From Chitinophagales bacterium (lineage in GTDB: Bacteria; Bacteroidota; Bacteroidia; Chitinophagales; CAIODY01), in NCBI GenBank assembly GCA_023251415.1, contig JAHEYX010000027.1:1-16333 (forward strand): a stretch of 16,333 nucleotides of DNA. The letters are read 5' to 3'. How positions within the stretch are numbered: the first letter of the stretch is position 1; every line of letters starts with the position of its first letter. The notes under the pieces are model-generated. The model saw nothing but the letters and a program-made list of their open reading frames with translations, made no database searches and was not told the DNA's origin. Positions 7,073 to 14,981 of the stretch are shown here, piece by piece. Both the position numbers and the translations under genes were made by a program.

Positions 7073-9397
7073 TTATTTTTCATAAAGCAACTTCGAAACA
7101 ATAGTTTCAGATCCACTGCTGTTGGTTGCAAAAACCAGATAAACCCCACTGGCAGTTTTTTCGCCACTTAAATTTTTTCCATCCCAAACAGCTTGTCCAC
7201 CTAAGGCCTTGGTGCTGTAAATTAGCGTACCGTTTATATCCGTAATTTTCACGAAAGCGTTTTCAACCAAACCATTAATAGCAATCATGCCATTGTAATT
7301 ATGAGGCACCGGATTTGGATAAACTAAAACAGACTCGTTTTTTTCACCACCTGCAGTAGCAGTACTTTTGAACGAACAGATACCGCGTTGCGTTCCAAAA
7401 AACACTTCACCGCTTTTGCTTTGAATAGCTATTGAAAATACATTGTTCGAAAGCAAAGGGCTGTTTTCTTCATCGAAGTGACAAATTTCGGATAAACCGT
7501 CAGCAGCAATTAAATAGACGCCGTGTGAAGTGGCGAACCATTTTCTTCCGGCACCGTCAATTTGAATATCATTCAATACTTCGGATGAAAGCAAGTAGGC
7601 ATTGATAGAGTCTTTCGAAACAATTATCTGCTGTGCTTCTCCTTGTTCGATTATACTAGCCGGATCATAAAATATTCCAACACCGGCTGCAGTGCCTACC
7701 CAAACCGAACCATCTTTATCAAGTGCAAGAGATGTTACACGCGTATCCGGTAAGTTGCCAACTCCACCTCCCTTTTGCAGCAAACGGTAATGGTCATCAG
7801 CTGTTGAAGTTAAGTCAGTGCCCGGATTATATACAATAACACCACCGGTACTTCCGGCCGCAATGATCCACAATTGGCCTATGTTGTCGATAATCATTTT
7901 CCCCAACTGTGTAATGCCATACGGGTTATTGAATCGAACCACAGTGCCATCAGCTTTTTTAAGAACCAAAGGTTGTGCTGCTCCATAATTCGACATCCAT
8001 AAGTTACCACTGGCGTCCAGTTTTGTATCTGTTACGCGGTAACTGTTCACATCACCGGGCATGGGCTGCAATCCAACATCATCGGTATGCTGCGTTACTT
8101 GACCATCTTTTAATTCCACCAAACCCTTACCGAAAGAGCCTAAATAAACATGATTATCATTATCAATGGCTACACATATCATATCCAAAACATTAGCCAG
8201 TGCAGGATAGGAATAACGGTCATACGTATACCAATTTTCATATCCAAAAGAATAAAACCCATCAGGATTATACAGGTAAACCGAATAGTTATTATCTACA
8301 CTGCCTGCAGCTACCCAAATGGTTCCGTTTTTTTCTTCTAAATCATATGCGTTGTTGTTTAATGGAGCATTGGGCACAATAAATTCACACACACTGTTTT
8401 TTGAATAAACCAAACCGCCAATAGCATTCGCGCACCACAGCTCTTTAGTGGTCAAGTCCTCACTTACCGCAACCAAATTATTTAAAAATTGCCGATTGAA
8501 AACACGCTTCACTACTTTTCCGGTTTTATTGATAAACACTAAACGACTAGAATCGGCGCCTTTTTTTTCATTGATGATTAAGTGTTCGCTATTCGATGAA
8601 ATACTTTTAACAGACCAACCACTTGTAGAAACATAGGTGGTGTCATATTTATAGCCCGGAATTCGCAATTCGCCAACTTGATTTTTGAACGCTGCATAAC
8701 AAGCGCCGTTAAAAGCAGCAATCTGATCCGCATGTAAAAGCGGTAATTTATTCGTTGTACTGTCCCAATAAGTCCAAAACGCATAATTGGCCAAGTTCTG
8801 ATTCGAATAATTGGCAACGGCAATACCATCAGCAGTGTTGGCCATTATTTGGCTTCCATTAATTGCAACGTGCTTTACATTAGTGCTTTGGCCGTTTTTG
8901 CCAATGATATAAGTATCTTTTATTTCCAGTTTTTGTAAATCAAGTACTACAATTCCGAAACCGCAGGCTAAGTAGCAATACGAGCCGCTATTAAAAATTT
9001 GATTAATAGATTTATTACCCGGAATGTTTTTACGTTTGATATCCGAAACATTAACAATGTGACCATCAGGGTAAAGCAAATCGATATTGCTGTTTTGATA
9101 GGCAATTACCAATACTTGAGCTTTAGCATTAAAATCTATTGCAGCTACTGCAACATCGCTTAGTCCGGTTGCTTTAGTGAAACGTTGGATGCTGTGATCT
9201 TCCTTCATTACTGAAAACAATGAAGTATGCGTAGCGGTATAGATGCGATCTCCGGCATCACTAATAGCAATTACATCTTGCATGGCGGTATGCGTGCGCC
9301 ATTGCCCAACGGCAATACCTTGAGCCAATACTGATTGAATAGTAAGTTGAAACAGCGCCAATACCAATAAGCATCGGTTTCGAAAGGAACACATCAT
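7073..9397 (-). CDS. porZ: T9SS attachment-complex protein PorZ
   Basis: The protein has 774 residues, close to the length of Porphyromonas PorZ. A signal peptide (cleavage near V-L-A-Q at 23-26) is followed by the PorZ opening 'GQWRTHTAMQDVIAIS', then blocks 'IYTATHTSLFSV', 'KATGLSDVAVAAIDFN', 'LLVIAYQNSNIDLL'-like (here VLVIAYQNSNIDLL) and 'GFGIVVLDLQKLEIKDTYIIG'. Repeated blades such as 'GSVWVGTAAGVGIF' and 'RKWFATSHGVYLI' make up two beta-propellers. Residues 689-774 are a T9SS-type beta-sandwich sorting domain starting S-V-L-V-Y-P-N-P. In Porphyromonas, PorZ works with PorU, PorV and PorQ on the cell surface, binds anionic LPS, and is needed for cargo attachment. ATGATG opens the gene, so the start could be one codon later. 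No other T9SS genes are nearby. A generic two-component-type propeller protein is the main alternative, but the N-terminal match is strong. Confidence 0.88.
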   Translation of the reverse strand: MMCSFRNRCLLVLALFQLTIQSVLAQGIAVGQWRTHTAMQDVIAISDAGDRIYTATHTSLFSVMKEDHSIQRFTKATGLSDVAVAAIDFNAKAQVLVIAYQNSNIDLLYPDGHIVNVSDIKRKNIPGNKSINQIFNSGSYCYLACGFGIVVLDLQKLEIKDTYIIGKNGQSTNVKHVAINGSQIMANTADGIAVANYSNQNLANYAFWTYWDSTTNKLPLLHADQIAAFNGACYAAFKNQVGELRIPGYKYDTTYVSTSGWSVKSISSNSEHLIINEKKGADSSRLVFINKTGKVVKRVFNRQFLNNLVAVSEDLTTKELWCANAIGGLVYSKNSVCEFIVPNAPLNNNAYDLEEKNGTIWVAAGSVDNNYSVYLYNPDGFYSFGYENWYTYDRYSYPALANVLDMICVAIDNDNHVYLGSFGKGLVELKDGQVTQHTDDVGLQPMPGDVNSYRVTDTKLDASGNLWMSNYGAAQPLVLKKADGTVVRFNNPYGITQLGKMIIDNIGQLWIIAAGSTGGVIVYNPGTDLTSTADDHYRLLQKGGGVGNLPDTRVTSLALDKDGSVWVGTAAGVGIFYDPASIIEQGEAQQIIVSKDSINAYLLSSEVLNDIQIDGAGRKWFATSHGVYLIAADGLSEICHFDEENSPLLSNNVFSIAIQSKSGEVFFGTQRGICSFKSTATAGGEKNESVLVYPNPVPHNYNGMIAINGLVENAFVKITDINGTLIYSTKALGGQAVWDGKNLSGEKTASGVYLVFATNSSGSETIVSKLLYEK

Positions 9398-9426
9398 AAT
9401 ACAAGCTATTAAAGTAAAAGGAACAA

Positions 9427-9434
9427 CGAAAGTA
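9427..9434 (-). promoter_or_regulatory. Candidate -7 box for porZ
   Basis: Minus-strand TACTTTCG matches TAnnTTTG at seven of eight positions and lies about 30 nt before the porZ start. No TTG element is found 17-23 bases further upstream. That position is occupied instead by the inverted repeat at 9440-9467. Confidence 0.35.
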
Positions 9435-9439
9435 ACTGA

Positions 9440-9467
9440 ATTTTAGTATATTTTGTTGTACTAAAAT
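9440..9467. repeat. Operator-like inverted repeat between porZ and the TonB receptor gene
   Basis: ATTTTAGTA at 9440-9448 is the exact reverse complement of TACTAAAAT at 9459-9467, with a 10-nt centre. Arm centres are 19 bases apart, close to two helical turns, which suits a dimeric DNA-binding protein. The repeat spans the place where a porZ -33 element would be expected. No T-run follows in a position to terminate a gene, so a terminator role is unlikely. Confidence 0.5.
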
Positions 9468-9523
9468 GCCACTCCGGTTTATAAATCATGGGTTTACAAG
9501 GGCGTTTCCGACCATTGTACTTG

Positions 9524-9531
9524 TATTTTTG
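9524..9531 (+). promoter_or_regulatory. Candidate -7 box for the TonB-dependent receptor gene
   Basis: TATTTTTG matches TAnnTTTG fully, but no clear TTTG lies 17-23 bases upstream. If used, the receptor message would have a leader of about 145 nt. That leader contains a small hairpin (GCATT 9562-9566 with AATGC 9572-9576), a duplicated 10-mer and an 8-T run at 9658-9665 shortly before the ATG. Confidence 0.35.
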
Positions 9532-9584
9532 CAAAATCGATTTTTTGAGAGCATGATTGCAGCATTGTAAAAATGCAATTTACC

Positions 9585-9612
9585 GCCTTAAAACGACCGT
9601 TTGCCTTAAAAC
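9585..9612 (+). repeat. 10-nt direct repeat in the receptor gene leader
   Basis: GCCTTAAAAC occurs at 9585-9594 and again at 9603-9612, an 18-bp period between copies. The two sit 70-97 bp before the receptor start codon. This is the arrangement of paired regulator half-sites or a small local duplication; no known motif is recognised. Confidence 0.4.
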
Positions 9613-9681
9613 AGTTACCATTGACGTTATCAGGCACTAGGGTGTTGTTTTAATTTCTTTTTTTTGTAAAAATTTTTATCC

Positions 9682-11904
9682 ATGAAAAAACTTGTACTCT
9701 TACTTTTCAGCTTCAGTATATTTAGCTTGGCTTCGGCTCAAACTAAAATATCCGGTAAAGTTACCGACGGAAAAGCGGCTTTACCTGGAGTGAGTATTTT
9801 TATTAAAGATTCGTATGACGGAACAACTAGCAATGCCGATGGTACCTATTCGTTCGAAACCACTGAAAAAGGTGAAATAACCGTAATTGCAACCATGGTT
9901 GGTTTCAATAAATTTGAACAAAAGGAAACGGCAAACGGCACCCCAATTGTGCTGAACATCAATATGAAAGAGCAAGTGAGTGAATTGAAAGCTGTTACCA
10001 TTAATGCCGGCAGTTTTGATGCAGGGGATAAAAAACGAGCCACTGTTTTAACGCCACTGGACATAGTAACAACAGCCGGTAGTGCAGGCGATGTAAGCGG
10101 CGCTTTAAAAACCTTACCCGGTACACAACAAATAGGTAATCAAGAAGGCTTGTTTGTGCGTGGTGGTGAAGGGCGTGAAACGCAAACTTTTATCGATGGC
10201 ATGTTGGTGCGTAACCCCTACAATTCATCCGTTCCGGATATTGCTCAACGTGGCAAGTTCTCTCCTTTTTTATTTAAAGGAACTTCCTTCAGCAGTGGTG
10301 GTTATTCATCCTTGTATGGGCAAGGAATGAGCAGCGCTTTGATATTGGAATCGAAAGATTTTCCGGATCGTACAGAAACTAATTTTTCATTATCTGATGT
10401 GTTTTTAGGAATAGGACACAACCATTATTGGGAGCCGAAAAAACTATCCATGGGCTTTAACTTGGGCTATAGTAATTTACAACCGTATTACGGTTTAATA
10501 AAGCAAACCGGAGCCAGCTTTTCGAAAATGCCGGATGATTTAACCCTGGATTATAACCTACGTAAAAAATGGGGCAAAAGCATGATTAAGTTTTATGGTT
10601 ATGGTAATAATTCACACCTGGGAATTAATCGCAAAGACGTAATCAACAATACCAACAGTTTTGGTTTACAAAACAACTTTGCCTATGGCATACTTACAGT
10701 AAATACCTTGCTTTCCGGTACATGGAGTGTAAATAATGGTATTTCATATTCCTACAATCTTGATAAAATAAATATTGCCTCCGTTTCCGATAAAGGCAGT
10801 TTGTTAAACAAAGCCGATATTCATTCTCAAGCTAATTTTGCGCAAGTGCGTACCGTATTTACAAAGTATGTAAGTCTTTTAAGTACACTTCGTTTTGGAG
10901 CCGAATTTCAAAATGATTTAGAGCGCGTAAAATACACCAATCAATTGCTGCCGTATAACAAAACCAATGAGTATACCGATAATTATGCTGCTGTTTTTGC
11001 TGAGGGAGAAATCTATTTCAGCAATCGCTTAGCCGCTAAACCCGGTGTACGCTACGAATACAGTTCTATTATTAATAAAATGAATGTAGCTCCACGTCTT
11101 TCGGTGGCTTATAAGTTGAATAATACAACACAACTTTCATTGGCATATGGTGAGTTTTATCAAAAACCGGATCGCAGTTACTTATTGTATAAAACAAGTC
11201 TGGGTTATGAAAAGGCAACGCATTATGTAGTCAATTACCAACGCATTGCGAATGATCGGGTATTGCGTTTAGAAGCCTTTTATAAGAAATACCAAAACTT
11301 AATGTTGGTACAAACCACTCCGGGTTATCCTTTATTGTACAGCGACAGTACCAATGGTGGCCGTGGCTATGCACAAGGAGTAGAATTATTTTTCCGTGAT
11401 AAAAAGTCGTTGAAAAACTGCGACTATTGGGTTTCGTATTCGTACCTCGATACCAAGCGTCATTCAGCACGTTATCCGAAAGAAGGGTATGGCAATTTCC
11501 CCGACATGATTCAACCTTCTTATGCTGCTACACATGTGGCCAATATTGTGTTTAAACAGTTTTTCCCTAAGTACATGTTTGGCTATGGCATCACTTATAA
11601 CTACAGTAGCGGATGGCATTACTTCAACCCTTACAACGCATCGTATTCAGAAGATGTTACACCGGATTATCATGCCTTAGGAATGAATTTCAATTACCTC
11701 ACACGTATCAAAAATGCCTTTACAGTTTTTGTAGTTGGGGTTTCAAACATTACCGGAGCTAACCCGGTTTATGGCTACAACTATTATGCTCCGGGCACTA
11801 AATATGAAATTCATCCAATAGCAAAACGCTTTTATTTTGTTGGTTGCTTTATGAGTTTTGGTGTTGACCGCCGTCAGCAAAATGTAGACGACAGTTTGAA
11901 ATAA
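9682..11904 (+). CDS. TonB-dependent receptor with carboxypeptidase-regulatory-like domain
   Basis: The protein has 740 residues. Order: signal peptide 1-20 (S-L-A-S-A-Q); carboxypeptidase-D regulatory-like beta-sandwich about 22-105 (KISGKVTDGKAALPGVSIFI ... DGTYSF); a TonB-box-like 'ELKAVTI' stretch; plug domain about 118-225 with 'GLFVRGGEGRETQTFIDGML'; then a 22-strand-type barrel to the end. Such receptors import ligands across the outer membrane using TonB-ExbBD energy. The substrate cannot be read from sequence. There is no SusD-like gene beside it and it is shorter than SusC proteins, so it belongs to the solo-receptor type. The last barrel strand (RFYFVGCFMSFGV) is followed by a polar tail of about 13 residues instead of ending in the usual terminal aromatic. 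A TPR-like gene follows after 34 bp. Confidence 0.9.
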   Translation: MKKLVLLLFSFSIFSLASAQTKISGKVTDGKAALPGVSIFIKDSYDGTTSNADGTYSFETTEKGEITVIATMVGFNKFEQKETANGTPIVLNINMKEQVSELKAVTINAGSFDAGDKKRATVLTPLDIVTTAGSAGDVSGALKTLPGTQQIGNQEGLFVRGGEGRETQTFIDGMLVRNPYNSSVPDIAQRGKFSPFLFKGTSFSSGGYSSLYGQGMSSALILESKDFPDRTETNFSLSDVFLGIGHNHYWEPKKLSMGFNLGYSNLQPYYGLIKQTGASFSKMPDDLTLDYNLRKKWGKSMIKFYGYGNNSHLGINRKDVINNTNSFGLQNNFAYGILTVNTLLSGTWSVNNGISYSYNLDKINIASVSDKGSLLNKADIHSQANFAQVRTVFTKYVSLLSTLRFGAEFQNDLERVKYTNQLLPYNKTNEYTDNYAAVFAEGEIYFSNRLAAKPGVRYEYSSIINKMNVAPRLSVAYKLNNTTQLSLAYGEFYQKPDRSYLLYKTSLGYEKATHYVVNYQRIANDRVLRLEAFYKKYQNLMLVQTTPGYPLLYSDSTNGGRGYAQGVELFFRDKKSLKNCDYWVSYSYLDTKRHSARYPKEGYGNFPDMIQPSYAATHVANIVFKQFFPKYMFGYGITYNYSSGWHYFNPYNASYSEDVTPDYHALGMNFNYLTRIKNAFTVFVVGVSNITGANPVYGYNYYAPGTKYEIHPIAKRFYFVGCFMSFGVDRRQQNVDDSLK

Positions 11905-11938
11905 TTTTTATCTTTATTCTAATCAAAACATATTTCCA

Positions 11939-12580
11939 ATGAAAAAAATTGTTCTCCTCTTTACAGCATTTCTTTTTAGTACGGCCCTTTTTGCGCAAAG
12001 CGAACGGTATATGGCAGCTATGAATAAATTTGTGGCTCAACTAGATACGGCACGTACCAAAGACGATTTTCAAAAATTAGCCAATCAGTTTGAATTGATT
12101 GCTTCCAAAGAGCAAAATCAATGGTTGCCGTATTATTATGCCGCTTTTTGCAATGCCTCTTTGGTGTATCAAAGCGATAAAGACTTAATAGATGTATTGT
12201 GTGATAAAGCCGATGCAATGATTTCAAAAGCCGACTCTTTGCAACCAAACAATGCGGAGATTTATGTGATTCGTGCTCGTATTTGCAGTGCTCGCATTAT
12301 GGTTAATCCAATGAGCCGCGGCGCAAAATTCGGTAAACAATCCGGAGAATGGTTAGAGAAAGCCAAAACTATTGACCCATCTTGTCCGCGTATCGCCTTA
12401 ACAGAAGGTACCGGAAAATTCTACACCCCAAAAATGTTTGGTGGCGGAAAAGACAAAGCCAAACCAATTTTAGAAGATGCTGCTAAAAAGTTTGAAGTAT
12501 TTAAACCGGCAAGCACAATTCATCCGCATTGGGGAAGCCGTGAATGCAATTGGATGTTAGGGCAATGCAATAAAGAATAA
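11939..12580 (+). CDS. Periplasmic TPR-like protein with six cysteines
   Basis: The protein has 213 residues. It has a signal peptide with cleavage near A-L-F-A-Q (16-20) and no lipobox, so it should be a soluble periplasmic or exported protein. The mature chain is almost all helix, with TPR-like pairs: 'WLPYYYAAFCNASLVY', 'KADSLQPNNAEIYVIRARI' and 'WLEKAKTIDPSCPRIAL'. A conserved-looking glycine loop 'KMFGGGKDKAKPILEDAAKKF' follows. Six cysteines (71, 88, 116, 149, 203, 210) are all in the exported part, an unusual number for this size. It starts 34 bp after the receptor stop on the same strand with no good promoter between, so it is probably co-transcribed and may be the receptor's accessory protein. 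No named family is recognised beyond TPR-like. Confidence 0.82.
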   Translation: MKKIVLLFTAFLFSTALFAQSERYMAAMNKFVAQLDTARTKDDFQKLANQFELIASKEQNQWLPYYYAAFCNASLVYQSDKDLIDVLCDKADAMISKADSLQPNNAEIYVIRARICSARIMVNPMSRGAKFGKQSGEWLEKAKTIDPSCPRIALTEGTGKFYTPKMFGGGKDKAKPILEDAAKKFEVFKPASTIHPHWGSRECNWMLGQCNKE

Positions 12581-12581
12581 G

Positions 12582-13358
12582 CTATTGTTTTTTAATAGGT
12601 TCGGCAGCAGCCAACGTTATTTTACGTTCAACAACATTATAAGGGCCGGGTATTACTCGGCCTTTTTTGTCGACCAACTCTAATTTTATAGTCGATTCAC
12701 CCATAGGTAAACCTTCTACCAAATAGGGTTTCCAATTGCTCAACATAAATACCGTTCCATTAACTGTTAATCGAACACGATTACCTTTAGGAGATAGTTT
12801 GGTATTAATTACATAAAAGTCAACGAGTACTCTTCCGGTATCTTGGCCAATATAGTAGCCCTTCGGACGACTGTATACCAACATTGGTTTTGTAATGTCA
12901 ACAGCAGTATCTGCAGTAGTTCCAACTGTAATTTGTTTTACAACATAAGCAGTTGAAGTTTTAATACTCTCGTGATAACTGCGGGATAAAAATGCAATTA
13001 AAGTATGTTTGCCAGGTTTTAAAAACACTTTGTTGGCTGGTTTGTAGAGGGCTTCGTAGGGCTTGTTATCAAGTATGAAATGAATATGCTGGCCTTTTGC
13101 TGAATTAGCGCAACGTTTTTGTCCGGCATCCGGTGTTTGATTACCTAAGGTATAATTCTGCACATCAAACTCAAAATTAACAGTATCGGCTTTTGGTAAA
13201 GTCAAGTTGAGGGGTTGTTTTAAGCCCAATGTGGCATTGTCAAAGGCAGAGCTTTCGTTTACTTCCGTTAATTTAATAGAACCGTTCATTAACACCACTT
13301 GTGCTTGGGTTGAAGCAATACAAAGGGTTAGAACTATAGCACAGATAAGCGATTTCAT
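12582..13358 (-). CDS. Secreted protein with two related beta-sandwich-like halves, unknown function
   Basis: The protein has 258 residues from the ATG that begins a clear signal peptide (MKSLICAIVLTLCIASTQAQ). An upstream in-frame ATG at 13400 only adds a polar extension and is not preferred. The mature part seems to contain the same module twice, about 58-146 and 175-250. Each has 'F.V.N..L', a 'V/I..F/V...' strand with a Pro-Tyr pair (P100-Y101; P211-Y212), then 'L.PG.HTLIAFL' or 'LPMGESTIKLEL', as in Ig-like or DUF4399-like sandwiches. It resembles small Bacteroidota proteins often labelled 'phosphopeptide-binding', a name with no support here. It is probably periplasmic or surface-associated. 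Its TAG stop lies 1 bp from the stop of the convergent TPR-like gene. Confidence 0.78.
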   Translation of the reverse strand: MKSLICAIVLTLCIASTQAQVVLMNGSIKLTEVNESSAFDNATLGLKQPLNLTLPKADTVNFEFDVQNYTLGNQTPDAGQKRCANSAKGQHIHFILDNKPYEALYKPANKVFLKPGKHTLIAFLSRSYHESIKTSTAYVVKQITVGTTADTAVDITKPMLVYSRPKGYYIGQDTGRVLVDFYVINTKLSPKGNRVRLTVNGTVFMLSNWKPYLVEGLPMGESTIKLELVDKKGRVIPGPYNVVERKITLAAAEPIKKQ

Positions 13359-13463
13359 AACTGTTGTTTTTTGTGAGGGTAAATTTATAAAAGAATGCAT
13401 TACAGAATGATTAAAAGTTGCTTAGCTACTTAAGTACACTAAAGCCAATCAGTAATCTCAACA

Positions 13464-13492
13464 GCGCATTGGTAATAGAACAAACAATGCGC
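13464..13492. repeat. GC-rich inverted repeat in the divergent region before rseP
   Basis: GCGCATTG (13464-13471) is the exact reverse complement of CAATGCGC (13485-13492), with a 13-nt centre. It lies about 105 bp upstream of the minus-strand gene's start and 53 bp upstream of the rseP -7 box. No plus-strand gene ends before it and no T-run follows, so it is not a terminator. It could be an operator or a chance hairpin. Confidence 0.45.
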
Positions 13493-13544
13493 ATCCAATT
13501 TTGTTGTAAAATCCTAAAATCCTTAAGTTTTTAATAATTAAAGG

Positions 13545-13552
13545 TACATTTG
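13545..13552 (+). promoter_or_regulatory. -7 promoter box of rseP
   Basis: TACATTTG is a perfect TAnnTTTG match. Transcription would start near 13558, leaving a leader of about 20 nt before the ATG at 13579. The -33 side is poor; a TTAAG at 13523-13527 is at the right distance but is not TTTG. Confidence 0.5.
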
Positions 13553-13578
13553 TCGTTCGCAAAAATTGAAAGTAACAC

Positions 13579-14964
13579 ATGGAAATTTTAGTTAAAGCCG
13601 GGCAATTATTATTGGCCTTATCCATATTAGTAACATTGCACGAGCTTGGCCACTACTGGGCTGCACGTTTATTTAAAATACGTGTCGATCGTTTTTACTT
13701 GTTTTTCGACTTCTTATTTCCTTTACCTAATGTGTTAAAATTTTCGGTATTCAAAAAGAAAATTGGTGATACCGAATGGGGTCTGGGCTGGTTTCCGATG
13801 GGAGGTTATGTACAAATAGCCGGAATGATGGATGAAAACATGGACAAGGATACTTTGGCACAACCGGCAAAACCGGATGAGTTTAGAAGTAAACCGGCTT
13901 GGCAACGTTTAATAGTTATGATAGGCGGAGTAACGGTAAACTTGATTTTAGGGATGTTGATTTATTCGATGATTTTATTTGTTTGGGGTGAAAAGTATTT
14001 ACCTAACAGTGCTGCTAAATATGGTATTGTAGCCGATAGTTTGGGGCAAAAAATTGGCTTACGCAGTGGCGATCACATTACTGCCATTGATGGAAAAACG
14101 GTTGAAAATTTTAACGATATCATTCCTACCATTGGTATGGATGAATCTAAAAACCTGACTGTTAAACGCGGCGATTCTACCTTTAACTTAGCTGTTCCGA
14201 AAGGTTTTATTGGACAATTAAGCAAAAGCAAAGGCGAGGGATTTATAGGGGTGCGCTACAAGTTTGTAATCGAGAAGTTTAGTGGCGGCGCCAGCTCATT
14301 CGCTTCTACTGCAGGTTTTAAAGAAGGCGATGAAGTTATTGGTATCAACGATTCAACACCAATTTTTGTTAACGATGTTATTGCATATTTAGCTACACAT
14401 AAAACAAAAGAAACTGTTTTTAATGTAAAGCATAAAGATGGAAAAATAGAACCAATCAAATTTATCATTCCAGAAACCGGCAAATTAGGCGTGGGATTAG
14501 GTTCACCATTAGATCAGTTTGAATTTAAAATCAAACAATACTCTATTATTTCATGCATTCCTGCCGGGATAACCAAATCATTCGAAATGCTGAACGGCTA
14601 TATGAAAGGCTTGAACCAATTGTTCCGCTCTTTATTTGGTAAAAGCGAAGTAAAAGCCAGCGATTCAGTAGGTGGTTTTATTTCAATCGGCAACTTATTT
14701 CCAAATCAATGGCATTGGGAGATATTCTGGAATATCACCGCGGTGCTATCCTTGATATTAGCAATTATGAATTTATTGCCTATTCCGGCTTTGGATGGGG
14801 GACACGTTATTTTCTGTTTGTATGAAATGCTTACTGGACGTAAACCGCATGAAAAGGTGTTGGAATATGCCCAGTATGTGGGAATGGCTTTGTTATTGGG
14901 CTTGATGATTTATGTCAATGGCAATGATATCTACAAGTTCATTATTGTGAAGTTTTTGCATTAA
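13579..14964 (+). CDS. rseP: Site-2 intramembrane zinc metalloprotease RseP
   Basis: The protein has 461 residues. The zinc-binding H-E-L-G-H motif at 21-25 lies in TM1, and the third ligand is in N-L-L-P-I-P-A-L-D-G-G-H (398-409, Asp406). A second helix follows at about 113-134 (IGGVTVNLILGML). Two PDZ-like domains lie between: one around 'GQKIGLRSGDHITAIDGKTV', another around 'AGFKEGDEVIGINDSTPI'. The last helix is near 430-452. The family cleaves membrane-embedded anti-sigma factors after a first periplasmic cut, releasing ECF-type sigma factors, and also clears signal-peptide remnants. All catalytic residues are present. The start is fixed by the promoter and by how close HELGH is to the N-terminus. 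hscB follows 17 bp downstream. No sigma or anti-sigma gene is nearby. Confidence 0.93.
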   Translation: MEILVKAGQLLLALSILVTLHELGHYWAARLFKIRVDRFYLFFDFLFPLPNVLKFSVFKKKIGDTEWGLGWFPMGGYVQIAGMMDENMDKDTLAQPAKPDEFRSKPAWQRLIVMIGGVTVNLILGMLIYSMILFVWGEKYLPNSAAKYGIVADSLGQKIGLRSGDHITAIDGKTVENFNDIIPTIGMDESKNLTVKRGDSTFNLAVPKGFIGQLSKSKGEGFIGVRYKFVIEKFSGGASSFASTAGFKEGDEVIGINDSTPIFVNDVIAYLATHKTKETVFNVKHKDGKIEPIKFIIPETGKLGVGLGSPLDQFEFKIKQYSIISCIPAGITKSFEMLNGYMKGLNQLFRSLFGKSEVKASDSVGGFISIGNLFPNQWHWEIFWNITAVLSLILAIMNLLPIPALDGGHVIFCLYEMLTGRKPHEKVLEYAQYVGMALLLGLMIYVNGNDIYKFIIVKFLH

Positions 14965-14981
14965 TTTGAATTGGCTTTACT

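Noticed and set aside
8150..8341. Short plus-strand open frames opposite porZ, and similar antisense frames elsewhere
   Set aside because: They lie wholly inside convincing genes, lack signal peptides or family motifs, and have compositions expected of shadow frames.
9586..9681. Cobalamin or other known riboswitch before the TonB receptor
   Set aside because: I find no B12-box-like core or other familiar riboswitch consensus; only short repeats and a T-run are present.
9682..11904. SusC of a polysaccharide utilisation locus
   Set aside because: The receptor is shorter than SusC proteins, and no SusD-like lipoprotein or glycoside hydrolase gene is nearby.
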